A DNA stretch of 64,000 nt from Alphaproteobacteria bacterium (lineage in GTDB: Bacteria; Myxococcota_A; UBA796; GCA-2862545), in NCBI GenBank assembly GCA_020632875.1, contig JACKET010000018.1, positions 62,001 through 126,000 of the forward strand. Direction: 5' to 3'. This document shows positions 23,640 through 31,310 of this stretch, piece after piece. A program made the position numbers and the translations under genes. Each line of letters opens with the position of its first letter. The first letter of the stretch is position 1. The notes under the pieces are model-generated. The model did not search any database. It was not told the DNA's origin and worked only from the letters and a program-made list of their open reading frames with translations.

Positions 23640-25646
23640 GTGGCCAAGAAGAAGAACAAGAAGGGCACGAAGTCCGAGCGCCCCGAAGCGGTCGACGCGA
23701 CGGGCGCGTCCGAAGAGACGGAAGCCGAAGAGGTCGCCGACGACGGGGCCGAAGAAGAGGCGGAGGCGGTCGCGCCCGCGAGCGCGGCGCCCGAGGCCGT
23801 CGACGGCCCGTCTCCCATGGCCGGGCTCGCCGCCAGCGTCGTCATCGCGCTGCTCGCCCTGTTCGGCATCGGCGTCGGCCTCTACATGACGTGGCACCAC
23901 GAGCTCTCGCTCTACGGGTCCGGCTTCGGCGAGATCGCCGGCTGCGTCGAGTCCGAGCACGTGAGCTGCGACGTGGTCAACACGTCCGCGTGGTCCGAGC
24001 TGTTCGGCGTCCCGCAGTTCACGTGGGCCATCCCCACGTACGTGACCCTGCTCGGGCTGTCGCTGTGGACGGCCTTCAAGCAGCGCTCGATGTCCTGGGT
24101 CCTCCTCGGCATCGCGATCTGGTGCGGGCTCTACTCCGTGTTCCTCGCGTACATCTCGAAGGTCGAGCTCGGGATGTGGTGCCTGTGGTGCATGCGGCTG
24201 TACGCGGCGAACGCCGCGATCCTGCTCGCGTCCATCGTGGCCGTCTGGAAGTCCCCGCGGCCCGCGGTCCCCGCGCTCGGTGGGGCGGCCGGGCTGTTCG
24301 TCGTCGCCACCCTGGTGGCAGTCGGCGGTCAGAAGGCCTACCGCAGCACGCTGTTGAAGGATGCGCCGGTCGTCGAGAACCTCCCGTCCGTCGCGGCCGA
24401 GACCACGGCACGCGACCCCGAGGGGCCCGCGCCCGTGCTCACCTGGCAGGTGAAGACCGAAGACGGCAAGGATGCCACGCTCTCCACCAGCCCCGAAGAC
24501 GCCTGGAAGGGCAACCGCGACAGCAAGGTCGCCGTGGTCGAGTTCGCCGACTTCGAGTGTGGGTACTGCAAGCGCGCCTCGGGCGAGCTGCGCCGCCTCT
24601 ACGAGGCCTACGGAGACCGCGTCCTGTTCGTGTTCAAGCACTTCCCGATGGATCCGGAGTGCAACCCCGGGGTCAACAACCGCAAGCATCGCAGCGCGTG
24701 CCTCGCGGCCAAGGCGTCGGTCTGCGCGCAGCAGCAGGGCGTGTTCTGGGCGTTCCACGACCTCACGTTCAAGAACCAGCACCAGCTCAAGCCCGAAGAC
24801 CTGCTCACGTACCTCGAGTCCGTCGGAGGCGAGAAAGAGCCGTTCCTCCAGTGCATGCAGATGAACGAGGGCCAGCAGAAGGTCATCGCCGACGCGACGA
24901 TGGGCATGAACCTCGACACGCACGGCACGCCGCGCATCTGGGTGAACGGCCAGCTCTACCGCGCCGGGCAGAGCGCCGAGCAGATGGCCCGCACGCTCGA
25001 GCTGGCGCTCGGCACCAGCGCCGACGAGGCCAACCAGAAGGCCGCCGCGCTCCGCGAAGCGCAGGACCAGATCGTCCCGATCCCCGAAGACGTGCCTCCG
25101 ATGCAGCGGATCGAGCTCGCCGACGGCACGTCCTTCGAGATGGACACGTTCGAGGCGGCCCTCGAGAACGGCAAGGCCGTGTCGGGCAAGCACCTGATCC
25201 CGGGCACCCGAATGAGCTGGTTCGCCGCGAAAGACGCGTGCGAGGCGGCCGGCAAGCGCATGTGCACCGAGCGCGAGTGGATCGCGGCCTGCCAGGGCGA
25301 GGTCCCCGTCGACGACGACGCAGACGGGGAGCTCGCCGACGACCTCATCGAGGGCACGTCCTACCCGTACGGCGACTACCACGACCCGCGCCGGTGCTGG
25401 GACGCGCGGAACCACGACACCGAGCGCCCCGTCTACACGGGCGAGATGCCGGGGTGCGTGTCGAAGCACGGCGTGTACGACCTGACCGGCAACATGGAGG
25501 AATGGGTCGGTACGACGCCGGAGAACGCGGTCCTGCTGGGTGGTGCGTACGACACCGACAAGGACCACGCCCGCTGCTACCGCAGGAACACGACCTTCGG
25601 GGCCGGATACGCGAGCCTGCGTACGGGGTTCCGCTGTTGTCGTTGA
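23640..25646 (+). CDS. VKOR-DsbA-SUMF1 three-domain fusion
   Basis: The 668-residue product starts with GTG. Residues 1-58 are a charged cytoplasmic tail. About 60-230 is a VKOR domain of four or five helices with loop cysteines Cys102 and Cys110 and the CLWC active pair (181-184). About 265-460 is a DsbA-like thioredoxin domain with CGYC (307-310) and cis-Pro in HGTPR (431). About 515-668 is a formylglycine-generating-enzyme (SUMF1) domain, with GKRMCTEREWIAAC, DLTGNMEEWV and GFRC. VKOR would pass electrons from DsbA to quinone. Only the second of the two FGE catalytic cysteines seems present (RCYRRN), so the third domain may bind rather than convert substrate. Confidence 0.9.
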   Translation: MAKKKNKKGTKSERPEAVDATGASEETEAEEVADDGAEEEAEAVAPASAAPEAVDGPSPMAGLAASVVIALLALFGIGVGLYMTWHHELSLYGSGFGEIAGCVESEHVSCDVVNTSAWSELFGVPQFTWAIPTYVTLLGLSLWTAFKQRSMSWVLLGIAIWCGLYSVFLAYISKVELGMWCLWCMRLYAANAAILLASIVAVWKSPRPAVPALGGAAGLFVVATLVAVGGQKAYRSTLLKDAPVVENLPSVAAETTARDPEGPAPVLTWQVKTEDGKDATLSTSPEDAWKGNRDSKVAVVEFADFECGYCKRASGELRRLYEAYGDRVLFVFKHFPMDPECNPGVNNRKHRSACLAAKASVCAQQQGVFWAFHDLTFKNQHQLKPEDLLTYLESVGGEKEPFLQCMQMNEGQQKVIADATMGMNLDTHGTPRIWVNGQLYRAGQSAEQMARTLELALGTSADEANQKAAALREAQDQIVPIPEDVPPMQRIELADGTSFEMDTFEAALENGKAVSGKHLIPGTRMSWFAAKDACEAAGKRMCTEREWIAACQGEVPVDDDADGELADDLIEGTSYPYGDYHDPRRCWDARNHDTERPVYTGEMPGCVSKHGVYDLTGNMEEWVGTTPENAVLLGGAYDTDKDHARCYRRNTTFGAGYASLRTGFRCCR

Positions 25647-25700
25647 ACCGGGCTCGCAGAGCGCAGTCAGATGTGATTCAATCCGCGCGGGAGAACCGCA

Positions 25701-26105
25701 TTGGGTAGGCACAGGCCGGTCAGCGACGCCGATTGGAACCAGCTCATCACGCTGGCTTCGGGCTACCTCGCCCTCGAGTCCGGCGACATCCAGGCGGCCA
25801 TGCAGCGCGCGCTCGCCGCGCACATGGATCTCATCTCGGCGCTGAAGGCCGAGCGGATCTCGGCCGAGGTCGACGAGGGTCGGGTCGTGATGTTCGTCCC
25901 CGACTCGGGCGGCGTGGCCCTGCGTATGGAGCCCACGTCCGTCGACGTCCCGCTGTCCCGGCCTCCGAAGCCTCCGCCGTCCCCCGAGGCCTCCGAAGCG
26001 CCCACCGTCATCGAGCCGCAGCCCGATCTCGCGGCCAGCTTGTCGGATGCGCCCACCAAGAGCGGCTACGACCCCCACAAGGCAGGCGAAGAGGACGACT
26101 TCTAG
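25701..26105 (+). CDS. Small acidic-tailed protein, unknown
   Basis: The 134-residue product starts at TTG behind GGGAGA. The first 60 residues are helical (LITLASGYLALESGDIQAAM), followed by a beta hairpin and a Pro-rich, acidic C-terminus. It lies 54 bases after the VKOR fusion and its TAG overlaps the next start by one base. It has no signal peptide and is probably cytoplasmic. The family is not recognised. Confidence 0.6.
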   Translation: MGRHRPVSDADWNQLITLASGYLALESGDIQAAMQRALAAHMDLISALKAERISAEVDEGRVVMFVPDSGGVALRMEPTSVDVPLSRPPKPPPSPEASEAPTVIEPQPDLAASLSDAPTKSGYDPHKAGEEDDF

Positions 26106-26404
26106 TGGACGAGCGGTACAAACGGAACGTACCCGACCCGTCCGCGACGATCCCGGACTTCGGCCCGCGTCCCGACATCAAGGTGAAGAAGGAGGAGGCG
26201 AAGGTCGCCCGCATGCCCGAGGGCGACGTCGCCGTCGGGAAGAAGGGCCCGATCTCGCGCCCCGCGCCTCCCGCCCCGCAGAGCACGTTCAACCCCCTGC
26301 TGCTCGCGATCATCGGGCTGCTCGTCGCCATCATCGCGGGGGCGCTGGGGTTCTTCGTGGTGGTGTTCGCGGGGATGTTGTTCTGGCTGATCCTGGGCGG
26401 CTGA
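26105..26404 (+). CDS. Small C-terminal membrane-hairpin protein
   Basis: The 99-residue product starts with GTG sharing a base with the preceding stop. About 60 hydrophilic residues rich in Lys and Pro precede a hydrophobic block at about 62-98 that is long enough for two helices. It is coupled to the preceding gene and could place it at the membrane. No family was recognised. Confidence 0.6.
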   Translation: MDERYKRNVPDPSATIPDFGPRPDIKVKKEEAKVARMPEGDVAVGKKGPISRPAPPAPQSTFNPLLLAIIGLLVAIIAGALGFFVVVFAGMLFWLILGG

Positions 26405-26504
26405 TCAAGGCTCGCGTCGCGAAAACGACCGATCCTCTCCCGTTCCCAGCCGCAGGCGGTTCCCGTTCCCCTTCCCGTTCCCGGGGAGGCGCTTGCGGTG
26501 CCAG

Positions 26505-26740
26505 GGCATCAGAGTGATGCCGAAATCGGCGGAGCCCCCACGGGGAGCAACGCACCCGCAACGCATCCTCGCGAGAAGCATCGGGGGTTCAACGCACCCC
26601 CTCGCACTCCTGGAGCCCGAATCGGATGCGTTCGGGCCCCGATGCCTCCCCAGAGGATGCGTTCGAGGGCCGATGCCTCCCCAAAGGATGCGTTGAACCC
26701 CCGTTGCTCCGCTCGAGGATGCGTTCCCTCCCCGATGCTC
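26505..26740. repeat. GGATGCGTT dispersed repeat cluster, large copy
   Basis: At least seven copies of GATGCGTT or its complement AACGCATC are interleaved with CCGATGC, CATCGGGGGT and ACCCCCGTTGCTC words, some inverted. The same words form the smaller cluster at 1303-1490. No coding sequence is supported between 26405 and 26899. Confidence 0.75.
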
Positions 26741-26741
26741 C

Positions 26742-26890
26742 ACGCTCCACAGTCCACGGCACAATCGGGCATGCGGCACGGGCCTCCCGCTCCACGGTCC
26801 ACGGTCCACGGCCCCGCCGCCCACCGTCCACGGCCGCGCTTCCAGGCGCCTGGCCCGGCTCCCGGCTCCTGGCTCCCGGCTCCCGACACC
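26742..26890. repeat. Short heptamer arrays (CCACGGT, GGCTCCC)
   Basis: Two small arrays lie here. CCACGGT/CCACGGC units (about 26742-26835) match the unit at 22306. GGCTCCC/GGCTCCT units (about 26855-26888) are a unit not seen elsewhere in the window. Both units are seven bases long. Confidence 0.75.
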
Positions 26891-26899
26891 GAGGCGCAG

Positions 26900-27934
26900 T
26901 CACCGCAGCGTCTGCACCACCTCCGCGCGGCCGTCCGCGTAGCGAACCCGGGTCTCGGCGCCCATGACGAGCATCCACTGCGGCGGCTGATGTCCGACGT
27001 CCCCGTCGACTACCACGGGGACGCCGCGCTCCAACAACGGCGCGAACGCATCCTCGACGGCGGCCCGCTGCGTGTAGGCGTCGGTCTCGGGAGCCGTCGT
27101 ACGGCCGATGAGCACGGCGTTCGCGCGGTCGAGCCAGCCAGCGAGGATCAGCTGGTGCCAGCAGCGCGCCGCATCTTCGGCGGGCATCCCGCAGTTCTCG
27201 AGGACCACGACCGTCCCGTCGGGCGAGTGCGCGCGGACCCAGCCCGGGACGTCGCCGTACGGGGTCCCGACGAGACGCGACACCACGTCTGCGCAGCCCA
27301 CCAGGAGTCTCCCGCCGGCCTCGAAGGGCGCGTCGCTCCCGAGCCGGACGGGGCGCGAGGGCTCCTGCAACAGCCAGTCCGTGAGCGCGGGCTCGTGCCG
27401 GTAGTCGCGAAACGCCCGCTGGAGTCGGCCGATCGAGCTCTGCGCCACCGAAGTGCCCGGCGCGGCGCGGAGGATCTCCCACCACGGCGCGACGCCGGGG
27501 GGCGGCGTGAAGGACGCGTCCATCAGGTTCAGGCCGTGCAGCGACATCCAGCCGGCGCGCAGGAGCAGGGGCAGCATCAGGGTGGTGCCGTCGGACCAGC
27601 TCGCGAGCCACTTCGGCGGTGAGGCGGCGAGGCGCGCGAAGTCGAGGCGGGGCAGCAGCTCGATGGCGAGCTCCCCGCCCCACGGCGGGAGGACGGCGTC
27701 GATGGCGGGGTCCGTCAGCATGGCCTCGAGCTCGGCGGCGCGCGCGGGCGCCGGGGCGCTCGTGATGCCGTCGCCGAACAGGCAGTCCCCGGTTCGGACC
27801 CGGAATCCGCGCGCTTCGACGTGGGCGCGGCAGAAGTCGAACCGGGGGCGCAGGGCGGGCCCGACGCCCGACGAAGGTGCCGTGACGCCGATCACGGCGC
27901 CGGGCGCGAGTGGGTTGGGGAGGCGGGGTCTCAT
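26900..27934 (-). CDS. S66 LD-carboxypeptidase / MccF-like peptidase
   Basis: The 344-residue product belongs to peptidase family S66. The nucleophile is Ser114 in SWSDGTT, and the partners Glu246 (VVLENCG) and His315 (GDVGHQPPQ) stand at the expected spacing. Family members are LdcA, which trims the terminal D-Ala from murein tetrapeptides in recycling, and MccF, which inactivates microcin C-like nucleotides. The sequence does not decide between them. There is no signal peptide, so it acts in the cytoplasm. It stands alone between a repeat cluster and the duplicated small-gene region. Confidence 0.9.
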   Translation of the reverse strand: MRPRLPNPLAPGAVIGVTAPSSGVGPALRPRFDFCRAHVEARGFRVRTGDCLFGDGITSAPAPARAAELEAMLTDPAIDAVLPPWGGELAIELLPRLDFARLAASPPKWLASWSDGTTLMLPLLLRAGWMSLHGLNLMDASFTPPPGVAPWWEILRAAPGTSVAQSSIGRLQRAFRDYRHEPALTDWLLQEPSRPVRLGSDAPFEAGGRLLVGCADVVSRLVGTPYGDVPGWVRAHSPDGTVVVLENCGMPAEDAARCWHQLILAGWLDRANAVLIGRTTAPETDAYTQRAAVEDAFAPLLERGVPVVVDGDVGHQPPQWMLVMGAETRVRYADGRAEVVQTLR

Positions 27935-28102
27935 GGAGCGACGCTACTCCAGCGAGCCCACCGGCGTCCTGTCAGCCGTCAATCGACGGCCGAGGCCCTC
28001 GACCCGGTAGGCGGAGTACGATCGGAGCAGTGCCATCCACGCACCGAACGCGACCTACCGCCGCACCGCTCTCCACGCCCGAACTGGGAAGACGCCCGCC
28101 AG

Positions 28103-28402
28103 TTGCGTCGCGAGTTCTTGGCGGTGCTCGTGGTCTGTGCGCTGATGCTCACCATCACGATGCTCAGTGCCCTCGCACTCTGGATCCCGATGCTCGCGGG
28201 CGGCAACGCCATGGAGTTGGGCATCGAGAACGACCCCGGCCTCGACGCTTTCACGAGGTTCTCCGTACGGTTCTTCTGGACGTTCCACGAGAACCCGGCT
28301 CTCTCCGGAATCCCGGAACTCTCGTGCTTTGCGACCGTGGCGTGGCTGGTGATCACGCCGATCATCGGGCTGGTGTGGTGGCGCGCACAGGGCCCGCCGT
28401 GA
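28103..28402 (+). CDS. Small two-helix membrane protein, upstream copy of a duplicated segment
   Basis: From TTG the product is 99 residues with hydrophobic segments at about 6-28 and 76-92. The final part (TVAWLVITPIIGLVWWRAQ) is repeated in the gene at 28831. The TGA stop here (CCGTGACCT) corresponds to TCA (CCGTCACCT) in the other copy, and the same frame stays open beyond it to 28816. The protein may thus be a truncated version of a longer one. The start is uncertain. No family is recognised. Confidence 0.5.
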   Translation: MRREFLAVLVVCALMLTITMLSALALWIPMLAGGNAMELGIENDPGLDAFTRFSVRFFWTFHENPALSGIPELSCFATVAWLVITPIIGLVWWRAQGPP

Positions 28403-28490
28403 CCTCGCCGACCGGAGAAGCACGCAGACGATGCGGCCAATGCACTTGCCGATGGGCGGAAGGACGACCCGAGTGAACGCCACCGAATTC
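28333..28490 (+). repeat. Direct repeat of about 155 bases, copy 1
   Basis: This segment is repeated at 28866-29017 with few changes. One change turns TCA into a TGA stop, and another is a six-base difference that keeps frame. The repeat covers the end of one small gene and the first six codons of the next, both ending in GTGAACGCCACCGAATTC. Confidence 0.85.
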
Positions 28491-28816
28491 AGGAGCGTGC
28501 CGCCCATGTTGCTTCTCGTTCTCTCGGCGACGATCGCCTGCGGGAAGGTGCTACGCCCTGCAGCGATGTCGATGTTGAAGTGCACGACCACACCCATGGC
28601 CGATGGAAACGTGTCCGTGAATGCCACGGTCACGGCTGTTCGGACGCTCCGGGTTCCGGAAGACGCTGGCTGCTTCCTGACTACTGTGAACCGAAGTACG
28701 TCGACCTCGGACCTGGCGGAGAGCGCACGTACGAGGTTGTCGCTCGCCCTCCGGCGAACGCAGTGAAGTGCGTGGTCGACCTCGAAGGCGGCCACGCCGT
28801 TTCCCAATCGCCATGA
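28473..28816 (+). pseudogene. Lipoprotein broken by a probable frameshift
   Basis: The reading begins at GTG 28473 or ATG 28506 and gives MLLLVLSATIACG, a lipoprotein-like signal, then a beta-rich stretch (NVSVNATVTAVRTLRVPEDAGCF). Near 28675-28690 convincing protein sequence moves to another frame, which continues YCEPKYVDLGPGGERTYEVV to a stop at 28816. Read together the two halves make one small beta-sandwich lipoprotein of about 105-115 residues. The break may be a true mutation or a sequencing indel. Confidence 0.5.
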
Positions 28817-28830
28817 GGCAAAGGAGCACC

Positions 28831-29124
28831 GTGCACGAAAACGCCCCCTCCAGGCTGGCACAGCCGACCGTGGCGTGGCTGGTGATCACGCCGATCATCG
28901 GGCTGGTGTGGTGGCGCGCACAGGGCCCGCCGTCACCTCGCCGACTGGAGAAGCACGCTGACGATGCGGCACTTGCCGATGGGCTGAAGGACGACCCGAG
29001 TGAACGCCACCGAATTCGCGAATCGGAAGCGACTGATGTACGCCAGCTTCACGATGCTGGTGGCGTCCACTGTCTCGTGCACGGGACTCCACATCATTGT
29101 GTTCACCGCTGCGAGCGAGCGTGA
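28831..29124 (+). CDS. Truncated second copy of the two-helix protein
   Basis: The GTG start follows AAGGAG. Residues 12-35 repeat the last membrane helix of the protein at 28103, but the first helix is missing. In place of the stop, the chain continues into a charged tail (RRLEKHADDAALADGLKDDPSERH). The last 40 residues overlap the next gene and look like chance sequence. It is probably a remnant of local duplication rather than a working gene. Confidence 0.4.
   Translation: MHENAPSRLAQPTVAWLVITPIIGLVWWRAQGPPSPRRLEKHADDAALADGLKDDPSERHRIRESEATDVRQLHDAGGVHCLVHGTPHHCVHRCERA
28866..29017 (+). repeat. Direct repeat of about 155 bases, copy 2
   Basis: This is the partner of 28333-28490, offset by 533 bases at the start and 527 at the end because of the six-base difference. 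It joins the truncated copy to the next gene. Confidence 0.85.
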
Positions 29125-29356
29125 TCTCAGCCTCCCCGCCCCATCCGGTCTGCAAGGGTTCCTCGCAATCCGAATCATGGAGGAGATCTCGCGGGTGGTC
29201 AGCCCAGGCGCACTCCTAACCACCCTGATGGTCTCCACACTCGTGTGGTTCTACATCGCCACGGTTGCGGCATTGCGAGTACAAGGACGTTCCCCGGACG
29301 AGGACGAGGACGAGGGCGACGACGAGGAAGCAGAGAAAGAGGAGCAGGAGGGGTAG
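29000..29356 (+). CDS. Two-helix membrane protein with acidic tail
   Basis: The 118-residue product starts with GTG behind GAAGGA; its first six residues (MNATEF) are shared with the broken lipoprotein at 28473. Two hydrophobic segments (about 14-34 and 69-91) flank a loop of about 35 residues. The C-terminus is a dense Asp-Glu tail (about 97-118). No family is recognised. It overlaps the truncated gene at 28831 by 125 bases, which favours this gene as the real one. Confidence 0.55.
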   Translation: MNATEFANRKRLMYASFTMLVASTVSCTGLHIIVFTAASERDLSLPAPSGLQGFLAIRIMEEISRVVSPGALLTTLMVSTLVWFYIATVAALRVQGRSPDEDEDEGDDEEAEKEEQEG

Positions 29357-29437
29357 CGATGCGAACGTGGCCCGAGAATTCGCACTGAGCCCGCCGAACA
29401 CGAGTTACACCGGAGGGTCGCCTCTTCCGGAGGACCC

Positions 29438-31276
29438 ATGCTCTTCGCCCTCGCTCTCCTCGCCTGCAAGACCGCCGAAGACCCCGAAGCCGGCCCTCCG
29501 CTCGGCATGATCCTCGACGAAGGCACCTTCGCCGGCGCCGCCGTCATCGACGTGACCCCCGAGATCGTCGAGACCTTCACCGACCTGAACGGCAACAACG
29601 ACTTCAACGGCTGCCTCGACGACCCCACGTGCAACGAGCCGTTCACCGACGCCGACGGCGACGGCATCTTCGAGCCCGTGTGGATCGGTGGATACGGCCC
29701 GCTCCGCCCGGCGATCGAGGTCCACGACCCCATCACCGTCCGCGCGACCGTCATCTCGCACGACGGCGAGTACATCGCGTTCGTCTCGCTCGACCTCGTC
29801 GGGCTCGGCTCGCCCCGCATCGAAGACGCCCGTGCGCGGCTCGCCGAAGAGGGCTTCGCCGCCGACCACCTGATCGCGTCGAGCTCCCACAACCACGACG
29901 GGCCCGACACCATGGGCCTGTGGGGCAACCCGTTCATCGGCGTGACCGGCCGCGACCTCGACTACCAGCAGCGCATCTCCCACGCGATCGACGACGCCGT
30001 CCGGCAGGCCGCCGCCGCCATGGAGCCCGTCGACCTCAAGGTGGGCCGCACGCGCATGCGCGACCGCGGGCCCTGGTTCTCCGGCGAGCGATTCGGCGGG
30101 AAGAACCCGAGCACCAAGATGCACGGGATGATCTACGACGGGCGCGACCCGGTGGTCATCTCCGACCAGCTGCTCGTCCTCCAGGGCAACGGGCAGGACG
30201 GCACGGTCTTCACGCTCACGAACTGGTCGGGGCACCCCGAGGTCCGCGGGTCGAGCAACAACGCGCTGAGCTCCGACTGGGTCGGCGTGACGCGCGAGGT
30301 GCTCGAAGACACGTACGGCGGCATCGCCCTGCACGTGCCCGAGTCGCTCGGCGGCATGCAGAGCGCGCTGAACGGCGACCTGCCCCTCGTCCAGCCCGAC
30401 GGCACGCACGTCTTCCAGACCTGCGCCGCGGCCGACATCGCCGACGACACCCACGACTGCTTCGGCGCGGCCGAGGGGTCCGTGCGCGTCGACGCGGACG
30501 GCGACGAGGTCCCCGCGTGGGCCGAGAAGGACAGCTGGGAGTTCGTCACGAGCCACGGCTGGCACATCGCCGAGGCCGCGGTCGACGCCCTGATCGACGG
30601 CGAGGCCATCACGCCGAGCCCGATCCGCGTCGAGCGCGAGTTCTTCAACGTGGCCGTCGAGAACGACGCGTACCGGCTGTTCGGCCCTCAAGACCTCTTC
30701 GACCTGAACTTCGACGACGGCATCGACGACCCCGCGCTCTGCCCCGAGGTCGCCGAGCCGGAGATCGACGGCTGCATCACGACCAGCACCAGCCGCCTGC
30801 AGATCGGGCCGATCACGTTCGTGGCGGTCCCCGGTGAGCTGCTGCCCGAGCTCGCGTGGGGCTTCCCCGAAGAAGACCCGGAGTGGACGGCCGAAGTGGC
30901 GAGCACGGCTCCCCGCGGCCCCGGCGCGCGGTACTTCCCGCAGCACCCGCGCGAGTGCGACACGGTCGACTACACGGAGTGCCGCCTCACCGACAACGTC
31001 GGCGCCTGCGACTGCTACAAGTTCCACGCGGTGCCGTACCGCCTGTCCGACGGGGACTTCGTGCCGATGCTCGACACCGTCGACACCGAGTACAAAGCCG
31101 TCATCGGGATGGCGAACGACTACCTGAGCTACATCATCCCCGAGCCCGACTTCAATCGCGACGTGAGCCTGCTCGGCGGCGAAGACGGCGACCACTACGA
31201 AGACACGGTCAGCCCGGCGAGCAACTTCGCGACGCGCATGCTCGAGGCACAGGACCGGATCCTCGAGCGCTGGTAG
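29438..31276 (+). CDS. Neutral/alkaline ceramidase-family lipoprotein
   Basis: The 612-residue product starts behind GGAGG and has a minimal lipoprotein signal (MLFALALLAC, Cys10). It follows the neutral ceramidase plan: an opening strand GAAVIDVTPE, the zinc-ligand motif SSSHNHDGPD (His151, His153), TNWSGHPE, and a C-terminal beta domain. Ceramidases split ceramide into sphingosine and fatty acid. Here an acidic insert (DLNGNNDFNG...TDADGDG, about 49-76) with calcium-loop character interrupts the N-terminus. The substrate could be a bacterial sphingolipid or a host lipid. No partner gene is near. Confidence 0.85.
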   Translation: MLFALALLACKTAEDPEAGPPLGMILDEGTFAGAAVIDVTPEIVETFTDLNGNNDFNGCLDDPTCNEPFTDADGDGIFEPVWIGGYGPLRPAIEVHDPITVRATVISHDGEYIAFVSLDLVGLGSPRIEDARARLAEEGFAADHLIASSSHNHDGPDTMGLWGNPFIGVTGRDLDYQQRISHAIDDAVRQAAAAMEPVDLKVGRTRMRDRGPWFSGERFGGKNPSTKMHGMIYDGRDPVVISDQLLVLQGNGQDGTVFTLTNWSGHPEVRGSSNNALSSDWVGVTREVLEDTYGGIALHVPESLGGMQSALNGDLPLVQPDGTHVFQTCAAADIADDTHDCFGAAEGSVRVDADGDEVPAWAEKDSWEFVTSHGWHIAEAAVDALIDGEAITPSPIRVEREFFNVAVENDAYRLFGPQDLFDLNFDDGIDDPALCPEVAEPEIDGCITTSTSRLQIGPITFVAVPGELLPELAWGFPEEDPEWTAEVASTAPRGPGARYFPQHPRECDTVDYTECRLTDNVGACDCYKFHAVPYRLSDGDFVPMLDTVDTEYKAVIGMANDYLSYIIPEPDFNRDVSLLGGEDGDHYEDTVSPASNFATRMLEAQDRILERW

Positions 31277-31310
31277 GCCAAACGTCTGTCGAGCCCTGAT
31301 TCACTGGCCC

